Assembly (NCBI GenBank): GCA_005223375.1
Contig: RXOD01006134.1
Span: forward strand, 1-11,164
Length of the DNA stretch: 11,164 nucleotides
Reading direction: 5' to 3'
DNA from: Amoebophrya sp. AT5.2
Lineage: Eukaryota > Sar > Dinophyceae > Syndiniales > Amoebophryaceae
The notes beneath the pieces are model-generated. The model searched no databases. It saw only the letters and a program-made list of their open reading frames with translations, and was not told the DNA's origin. Positions 1 to 7,900 of this stretch are shown here, in pieces. Position numbers and translations under genes: made by a program. Within the stretch, counting starts at the first letter, position 1. Each line of letters begins with the position of its first letter.

Positions 1-1
1 C

Positions 2-807
2 CGCCGCCGTCGTCGGTGGGAGCCTATCCCTATTGGCAGAGGTCACCCGTGCTCGGTCTGCGGCGGGTGGGAAGCTTTTCTGACCGCCTGCTGGGAGCCC
101 CACCGATCCCTCCACGGGGGGATACTAGGTCCCGTTATTGAGGCCAGATCGCGGAACTGGTCGCGTGGAAGTTCGACAAATTTTTTACTTCCTTCCAAAG
201 TACGCACCTTTGGGTCTCTAAGACTTCTCGGAGCGAAAGAAGCCGTGGAGGAGAAGCGGGTGAACCTCTGGGCCGTGCCGCACTCGGAGAACGACACGCG
301 AGGAGTGCTCGCGAAGTGGATGGGAGATTGGCTCGTGAAGCGCGGTAGAAATAAAAAATCCTTCTAAAGTCCGATACAGCCGAGGCAGAAACTACAAAGC
401 AACAAACTTGCTGTTGCTTCAACTCTGTTATGTTGTAAAAAGAATGCTTGAAAATAAACAGGGAAAGGCAGTTGCATGCTACAGGTTACCTCGAGAACGT
501 GACGGCGACGGTGAACAACACGGACATGCTTCCTCTGCACGGACACTCGCTTTTCCACCCGCCGATGAAGAAACAGGTGACGCGCACGCTTGTGACGAAG
601 TACGGGTGCGCGCGCTTCAGCTGCGAGGCCGGGCCCAAGAACGACAACGACAGCGAGGGGTGGGCGGCGGCGCTCACCAGGTTCGACCCGGGACTCCTCG
701 TGCAGAAGTCCACGTACAAGGGAACGATCCTGCTGCAGCACGGCGGCTACCGGTGGCTCTTCATCGCACGATACTCCCCGTTCTGGGAGATGCTAGACTG
801 CGCGTAA
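2..807 (+). CDS. 3' end of an upstream gene of unknown function, join(2..344, 485..807), 5' partial
   Basis: Two exons can be joined in one frame. The first is open in frame 2 from the window edge and ends with codons for WMGDWLVKR plus one extra G at 344. A GT donor follows at 345. The second exon starts after CTACAG at 484, completes the split codon as GGT and continues as GYLENVTATVNNTDMLPLHG to a TAA stop at 805-807. The visible product is up to 221 residues and ends YSPFWEMLDCA. The part before about 200 is less certain: a pyrimidine-rich tract ending TTCCTTCCAAAG at 200 looks like a 3' splice site, so the last-but-one exon may really start at 201 and bases 1-200 could be partly intronic. 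I recognise no family, membrane segment or catalytic motif. It lies on the same strand as the SPT6 gene downstream. Confidence 0.5.
345..484 (+). other. Intron of the upstream gene (140 nt, GT-AG, phase 1)
   Basis: It begins GTAGAAAT and ends GCATGCTACAG. It is clearly more AT-rich than both flanks and interrupts an otherwise continuous coding frame at a split glycine codon, G|GT. The triplet GGT occurs at both boundaries (CGC-GGT-AGA and CA-GGT-TAC), so the exact junction could be slid without changing the spliced product. Confidence 0.6.
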
Positions 808-1777
808 GTCTGACATCGATCCCCCAGAACGGCGATGGACGTGATGAAAGGCAGCCAAAAATCATGCTTTACTTATTCTTTCCTAGAACGACATCATGTT
901 GTAGTTGATGAACGAGATGATCCGAAAGAGCGTGGGGCGGATGAGCCAGTGCTCATGAAGATATTTTTAAGCGGCAGTTGAGTTGCTTCCCCGGATGCTT
1001 GATCGCAAAACTAGCTAACGATTTTCGCAAATCGCGCACACAAATGTACGGTTTGATCGGATCGTAGAAGTAGCACAAATTAAGACCACAGCCCAAAGGC
1101 TCATGTGACCAGCAGTCCGAAGATGAAAATGCAAGATCCAAATAACAACTGCAGGAACCACTGCAGCGATAATATTACACAGTGCAAAATGCTGTCGTTC
1201 AAATCACTCAGTCACAAATCAGCTTCTTGGTTCTAGATGTTGGAAATCCGTCCCGACGTCGTCGCGAAGATCTGTAAAAACCTTGTTGCCTTGTTCTCCT
1301 CCTGAAAAAAGGACAGGAAGCTGGTTCCACTTGAAAAATCAATTTAAAATTAAAGCGACGAGTCGTCTTGCGGTCTAACTTGCATGAAGCCTCCTCCTCC
1401 TCCTCATCACCCCCGCCACTTACACGACAACTGCCAGCGTTGCGAGTCAATGTTCCCTACGATTTGGATCGTTGCGTTTGCTTCAAATGTTTCAGATGAG
1501 TTGGCATCGGCCACTTCATTTTATTTTAGTCTCACATTGATGCCGCGACCTACGTGGGACGACGAACTGGAAATTCATTGATTGAATAAATTAGCGCTAG
1601 TCCCTGGTGCTGCACGCAAGCTGCATATGATACCACAGGCCCTCTAGTCTGCTTGGAGAGACGTTTTCGGTTCTTCACGTCTAGAGTTGTATCGAGGCAC
1701 ACTCATTTACATGGTTCTTTTCATTGTGCCCACCGCCTAGATTCCTCGCAACTTTACCTCTGTCTTTTTAAACAAGC
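808..1777. other. Gene-poor spacer between the upstream gene and SPT6
   Basis: About 970 nt of AT-richer sequence with no frame I can support as coding. The open frames here are short and compositionally unconvincing. It should contain the 3' flank of the upstream gene and the 5' flank of the SPT6 gene. Visible landmarks are a pyrimidine tract ending in TAG at 886, a short CCT trinucleotide run at about 1390-1405, and the pyrimidine-rich tract before the SPT6 start described separately. I see no tRNA cloverleaf, no clear TATA box in a sensible position and no obvious inverted repeat of useful length. Confidence 0.5.
1751..1776 (+). promoter_or_regulatory. Candidate trans-splice (spliced-leader) acceptor directly before the SPT6 start
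   Basis: The stretch reads ACTTTACCTC, then TGTCTTTTTA, then AACAAG, a pyrimidine-rich tract ending in AG at 1775-1776. The ATG follows after a single C. In dinoflagellates nuclear mRNAs receive a 22-nt spliced leader at such sites, so this AG is a plausible acceptor; the mRNA would then have only one genome-encoded base between leader and start codon. An ordinary cis-splice site or plain 5' UTR is equally compatible with the sequence alone. Confidence 0.35.
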
Positions 1778-1907
1778 ATGGCCGATAAGCGTGACGCCTT
1801 CCTCGATCGCGAGGCGGTCGAGGAGGACTCCGAAGGGAATGTTATGCAGCCGTCCAACGAAGAAGAGGAAGATCCTGAAGAGGCCGCGCGACGAAAGGAA
1901 ATGGCAG
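1778..1907 (+). CDS. SPT6: SPT6 exon 1 (residues 1-43 plus one base)
   Basis: It starts MADKRDAFLDREAVEEDSEG and continues with an acidic run NEEEEDPEEAARRKEMA, as expected for the disordered acidic N-terminus of SPT6. It ends with one base of a split codon (G at 1907). The first usable start is ATG 1778, because the in-frame codon at 1769-1771 is TAA. A longer frame-shifted open frame overlaps this exon but gives a basic, non-SPT6-like sequence and was set aside. Confidence 0.75.
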
Positions 1908-4900
1908 GTAAAAGAACTGCCGACCACGTGACTCCTTGATTTCTACGTAAATTAATATTCGGCTGTACAACATCAGCCGCGCTTACTTATACACATCACG
2001 CATGCGTACCTACTAACTTTCGTTTCACTTTCATCCTGCTTGTGCCATTCCTATTACTCAGTCGACATTTCGCATCTGCATTCATGTATCGTATGGCGAC
2101 GACGAACTAGATGAACTACGCGCACGCGGACGCGCTGTTAGAAGGTCGAGCCCGTTGGAGGTCTTTCCTCCAGAGAGCCTCCTTGGTTCCTGTCCGCTGA
2201 GATCAAATTAAGTCGTTCATCTTCTATTGCAATTGCTCCTCCCTCGATCATTCTACTTTCCATATACTCCAATCACGAATCTTCGCGATCTCTCCAACTG
2301 GATCCATCGCTCGCAGATTTCATCAACGACGACGACGACGAGCCGGACTCCGATGTAGACGCGAATGGGTTCCCGATTCATGGCGACCCGCTTGGCGACG
2401 GCAGCGCCGACTACATCGCTGAGCCTGAGGGTCCGCCGCAGCTCTCCCGGCTGAAAAAGGCGGCGGACAAGGACAACACCCTCGCGCAGCAAAAAATAAA
2501 CAGCCTCGGCCTGCTGGAGGCCGCCGCCAACCGGCCCATGTCCGACTTTTTGAACGTTGACGGCAACCTCGACGTGCCGGGCAGCGCCGGGGGAACAAGC
2601 AGCGACCAACATCATATGAATATGGTCCACCCCGGCGGATTGATCATGGGCGCCGGCTCACTGCAACAGGGCGGTGCCACGTCGAGCCGCGCGCCCCGTG
2701 TCGCGATTGGCGACGACGACATCGACAACACGGACGACGACGAGGATGGCTTCATCGCCTTCACCGAGGAGGAAAAGGCGCAGCGGAAGGAGGCGCGGAG
2801 GAGAAAGCGCGAGGCGCAGCAAGCCATGAAGGAAAACCGCGCGGTACAGATGACGGAGGACCAGAAAAAAGAGCTACTGGAAATGTTCGGCGGCCTGGAC
2901 GGGGTGGGAGAAGACGAAGACGACCTGAAAGACGTTTTGGACCCAAACGAGATCTGGCTGAAGGAGGGCAACGAGCAACTGCAGCTCCACAAACTGCCGC
3001 CGGAAGAGCGGGAGCAGCTGACCGGGAGTCCGCGCGTGAAGGCGGTGAAAATTAGTGAAAAGGAAATGTTGAAAGGGGACGAGCCCACGAACTACACGCG
3101 AAAATACCAGCTCGCGCTCCAAGCCACGGAGGAAGCCTCGTCCAGACAGCGCGAGTCGCCAGAGCTGCGGTTGCTGTTCCGGAGTTGGTGGGACAAAATT
3201 TTGCGGAAGTCCGGCATGCCGGAGCGGCTCTTTTTCCGCTACTACGAGCGGTTCGAACAGGGCTTCATGAAAATTTTGAAGGAGAAAATGCCCAGAACCG
3301 ACGGTCCTCAGGCTGCGAAGAAGGGGGATAAAAAGGCCTCGTCCGCGGACAAATACCGCGACCTGACGATAGCGGAAGCAGACGAGCGAGCATCTAAGCA
3401 ACTGTGGGTGACGTTTACCGAGACGGAGCTGGTGTGGGAGACCATTTGGATCTCCAAGCAGTACCGGTTCTCCGGCAGTGGTGACGGCCAGGACTCCGAG
3501 GTTGCGTCGGGCTCGACGCACCAGACGTTTCAGCAGTACCTGAAGGACACCGCCGACACCGGCGCGGGCACGAGCAGCTCCGGCGGGCGCAAGAGCTGTT
3601 GGGCCTTGGTGAAGGAGGTCCTCTACATGCTGCACGGCATGTGCGACCACCACAGCTACGAGCCCGCCACGATCAAGAACCATTTCGGATGGCGGCTCGT
3701 GGGTGGCAGCGGCGGCTTCAAGCGGCTGAGCGACCTGGACTTTATTTTCCGCAAGGACCAGGAGTGGCAGAAGGTGTTTATGAAGCTCCTCGAGTACGAG
3801 GAACTCGTCCGGCAGGTGACGAAAGCCACCCTCTTCCTGCCCAAAGACATCATGTTGATCCAGACACACCACCTCCCGAACTTCTTGGACGACCACCTGG
3901 AGGAGGACTACGCCCTGAGAGAAGAGGTCGATATAAAATATAAAAAATATGAGTCTCAGATGCGGCGCGCGCAGCAGGTAGGTGGCCACCTTACGCAGAT
4001 GGGGAACGTGACGGGTGGCCACCTTACGCAGATGGGGTTGACCCCCGCTGGCGGTCGCGGTGGAAAAAAATTATACGGGCATATGGGCGGGAATACGCCG
4101 GGAATAACCGGAATGGGGGGCTTTTCCAACGTCAGCGGGATCATGGACAACGACAACGTGTCGGAGGGCGGTCTCAGTGGCGTGAGCCAGCACCAGGACT
4201 GGAACGGCGCACAGACCGAGGTCGGCTTCGGGGAAGACGATGAAGTGAGCATATTTGGCGGCACCCCGGGCTTCGATACTACCGGGATGCTGGGTGGAGC
4301 AGGGGGTAACGGTGATGCAGACGGTGGAGGGGGACAGACTCCGGCGTTCGACTTCAGTGGCGGAGCCGGCGGGGTGACGCCTACGCCGTTCGTGAAGGTC
4401 GCCGCGACCGGGAAAAGAGCGCACCTTCAGCATCTGGAGGGAAAGAGGATGATTAGCCAACAAGTAATGCAGCGATATGATGCGGCGGCCACTCCCGCCT
4501 TCGGGGGCGGAGATCAGGATGGCGGCGCCTCCAGGACTGGCCACCACACGCCTGGTGGCCACCACACGCCGGCCGCCAACATGGGCACAGAGACACCGGC
4601 GGGGGCGCTTGCTGAGAGCGTGGGCGGAGGGGCAAGGACACCGAACCAGGGCGGAGGCGCAACGCCAGCCGGGGCCATGCCAGGAGCAGCCGGCTACGAG
4701 GTGCGAACTAATCTTTCGATTGTTTGAGGCATATATACGTACTTAACCAGTAGGGCCTGGGCCACGACAGCTGCAGCTGCTGCCTCCACCACAGGTTCGC
4801 GTGCATGATCTACAAACATACAACTAGTTCTAGTACTACCGAGTACTTGAACTTGCGCTACCAGCTAGTCTAGCAGAGGCAGTGGTGTAGAGGTAGTAGT

Positions 4901-7900
4901 TCATAGCTTCATAAAGCATGGGTTTCTGTTTCAACATCAGCTTCACCGATGCATAGATAGCTGCATACAACTAGCTCCGATCGATCTATTTCTCGGTCGC
5001 TCGAATTCGAATTCGCAAACGCAAAGCTCTCGAATCGACTACCGCACAGAGGGAACTCGCTCTGGAGGCCGGGCGGGACGGGGAGCTGCAGTTCGCGTCT
5101 CCCTACGATGCGACGCTCAACAAGCAGCGCGACCTGCGGATACACGTGACCATCGAGCAGGAGTCGACGCTGGGCATTTGGATGAGTCCCAAGAAGCTGC
5201 CCAGCTGCATGCCCCGGCTCATAGCCTCCATGTGTCACGCCGAGCACTCCCACGAGCTTCTGGAGTATCTGGGCCGCTGCGTGCGCTTCATTCGTTGCTG
5301 GTACGGGGTCGACCACCACGACAGCAAGCCCGCCTACGGGGCCAAGGCCCTTTACAAGTGGGAGGTGCCAAAGCGACACTGGGCGTTGGTGCAGGCGCTG
5401 GGGTTGGACCGAACGCAGAAGCAATTCGACGAGCCTATCACGGACTGGGAGAAGTACGACGAGCAAGTACAGAATTCCGCTCCGACGAACCCGCTGCAGA
5501 CGCTGACCTGCTCGCCACTCCTCATGGGGAGGAGATTCCACGACCTCTTCACTTCGTGTGGCTGGTGGAACGACCGAAAAGTGCTCGAAGTGAAAAACGC
5601 TTTCTGCAGGAACGAAGACTACGTCAGGGAATGCTACCATCATGCGGACCGTACTCGTCGATTTCCATTCGATTTTGTCCTTCGCGGCCACAGCACACTA
5701 ATTTGCTTCGTTGTTAGTTTCTTCACACCGATCGATCGATGATTTTCTGAGGCTGTCTTGTAGCGTTTGTCTTTTTCACAACTACAAGTTCTACAATTGA
5801 TTGTGATTCAGATTCTCGCCACATTTCCTACTATACCTTACCCGTCTAATATCGATTTCTTTGTTTCAATATTCGTCCTCCCTTCATCAATTCATTGATT
5901 TCGGCCGAAGGAATATCACTTTGATGACAGGTCACAACTGGTACGGGCTCGGGAAGGTCTTGTACACTAAAATGTACGAGGAGTGCAAGGTGCCCCAGGT
6001 GAAGTGTTCCCTGAGCCCGGCTAAAGTGTACGAAAGGCTGTGGATTTCCATCACCCCCGGTGCGTTCGATCCGGAACAGCCGCAGAAGAACCCCACGGGC
6101 CTCCGCGCGACCAAGGAGGCGCTTGAGGCGCTGCAACACGACGTGGAGCAGACCTATCTCCAGTTTGCGAAGACCGAGGTCCGCGTGATTGAGGACTTCT
6201 CCATGCTCCAGCGGATGATGACGTTTGTGTACACGAAGCCGAAGCCGCACATCGTCGAGGACGTGCGCTACATGCACGAGGCCTGGTACTCCGTCTGTCT
6301 CCCCCTGGAGGAGCTGCTGCAGAACGGCGAGCTGGTGAAGCAGGTCTTCATCGCGGAACGGCAAAACCTGTGCGAGATCAAGTACTTCCTGGCGGTGCGG
6401 GAGTCGACGCCGGACGAGGACCTGCGGGACGCGCAGAAGGACGCGTTGCCCTCCTTTCTGGACTACTACTGCTGGGACAAGTGGGTCCCGCGGAGCACGG
6501 TGATGAAGACGTGCCCCTCGGTGCTGCTGAAGATGATGCGGGAGGGGGCCGCGTCGTTTCCCGACGAGTTCGAGGAGATGGACATGGTCGCGAAGATGAA
6601 CGCGCAACGACTCTGGAAGTGCGCGAAGGAGTACGCCGAGGCGCCGGCCACGTGGGCGCCGCTGAAAAGCAAACAAAAATTTAACGACGCGGGGAAGGAA
6701 CGCGCGGATTTCCAGGTGAAGATCATGGAGGAAGAGAGGAAACAGAACGCAGGAGCCGCCAACGCGGGGGCGAATGCTGCCGAAGCGGAACAGCAGGGGG
6801 CGAAATCTCCGGGCGGTGTAATCGACAACGCGGGTGAAAGGAAAGCATTGGCGGACGCGTTAAAGGCGCGACGCGGAGACGAGCCCAAGATCGAGAATGC
6901 GGAGATCCGCGAGTTGTACAAAAAGGAAGCCGCAGTCAACCTCGAGAAGGCACAGAAGGTGGAGGCGGAAACCCTGCGGCTGTTCCGCATGCTGGTGTCG
7001 CGCCTGGCTCGTAAGGACGAGGATGCTGCTGCCGACAAGGAAGGGCAGAAGAACCGCTCTTATGACAGCTACAACAAGGACTACTACAACAATGACGAGG
7101 AGAAACAGGAGCAGAAGACCACGGAGTTTTTGGACTGTCGGTATTGGAACGACCCGAAGAACCGCGAGGTTGAAAAGGTGCCCCTGGTGTTGATGCGGGG
7201 GAAGGCGCAGGACATTCCGGAGGGTGACCGGGCGCGGGCCGAGGTGGAGGCCTCCCCGTTCCAGCTGTATTTCGAGGCGAGTTGCTGCGAGAACCGCATG
7301 TACGGTTTGGACCGCACGAAGTACTTCAACATGGTCCAGGCCGAGAGAAGGGGGGAACGTGTGCGCGAGGAGAACAAGCCGAAGCTCGACCCACGCATGC
7401 TCGCGGCTGAGTACCAGCCCTGGTGGGAGACCAAGTTCGAGATCGGCTACCCGAAGCACGTCGACGAGAAGACGCACACGACGAGGAACGCGGCCACGGG
7501 GCGGATGCGGGTGCTGAACTCGCACCTGATCGCGAAGGCCGACCCCCTGTTCAGCCTCCTCCAAAAGCTCTTCTTCCCGGACGTGTTCGACAGCGCGACC
7601 CAGGACGACCCGTGGACGCCGCTGCGGAAGTCGGTGCTGTTCACTTTGTGCGAGGGGCTGGTGGACTTCTGCTGGGAGCAGCTCCGCAACGAGGTCCGCA
7701 CGGCCGGGCGGGAGGCGCTGCAGCGCGATGTCTCGAAAAAGTTCGCGACGCTGCTGAACCAGAAGCCCCCGCTGCCGCGGTTGAAGCGGGACGTTGCGAT
7801 CCCGGAGCTGATGGAGCTGAAGAGGCAGGAGCAGCGGAAAGAGCACGAGGTGGCCCTGCCCCGGCTGAAGGAGCAGGAGATCATGCGCAAGGGGAACGAC

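Noticed and set aside
887..983. A further exon in the spacer, reading RHHVVVDERDDPKERG
   Set aside because: The frame looks coding-like, but no canonical donor in the preceding exon gives the required phase 1, so I could not connect it.
1208..1450. Minus-strand open frame of 80 codons in the spacer
   Set aside because: It is low complexity (Glu run from a CCT repeat, Arg runs), with no homology I recognise and no supporting splice or regulatory context.
1653..1931. Plus-strand open frame of 92 codons overlapping SPT6 exon 1
   Set aside because: It is in a different frame from the acidic SPT6 N-terminus and would lose the splice-compatible MADFINDDDDE motif.
2874..4022. Minus-strand open frame of 382 codons
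   Set aside because: It lies entirely antisense to SPT6 exon 2, has no recognisable domain and a composition (Leu/Val/Arg/His-rich) typical of the antisense of GC3-rich coding sequence.
4786..4795. CACCACAG near 4793 as the acceptor for intron 2
   Set aside because: Reading in phase 0 from there meets a TAG within about ten codons, and base composition stays intron-like until about 5050.
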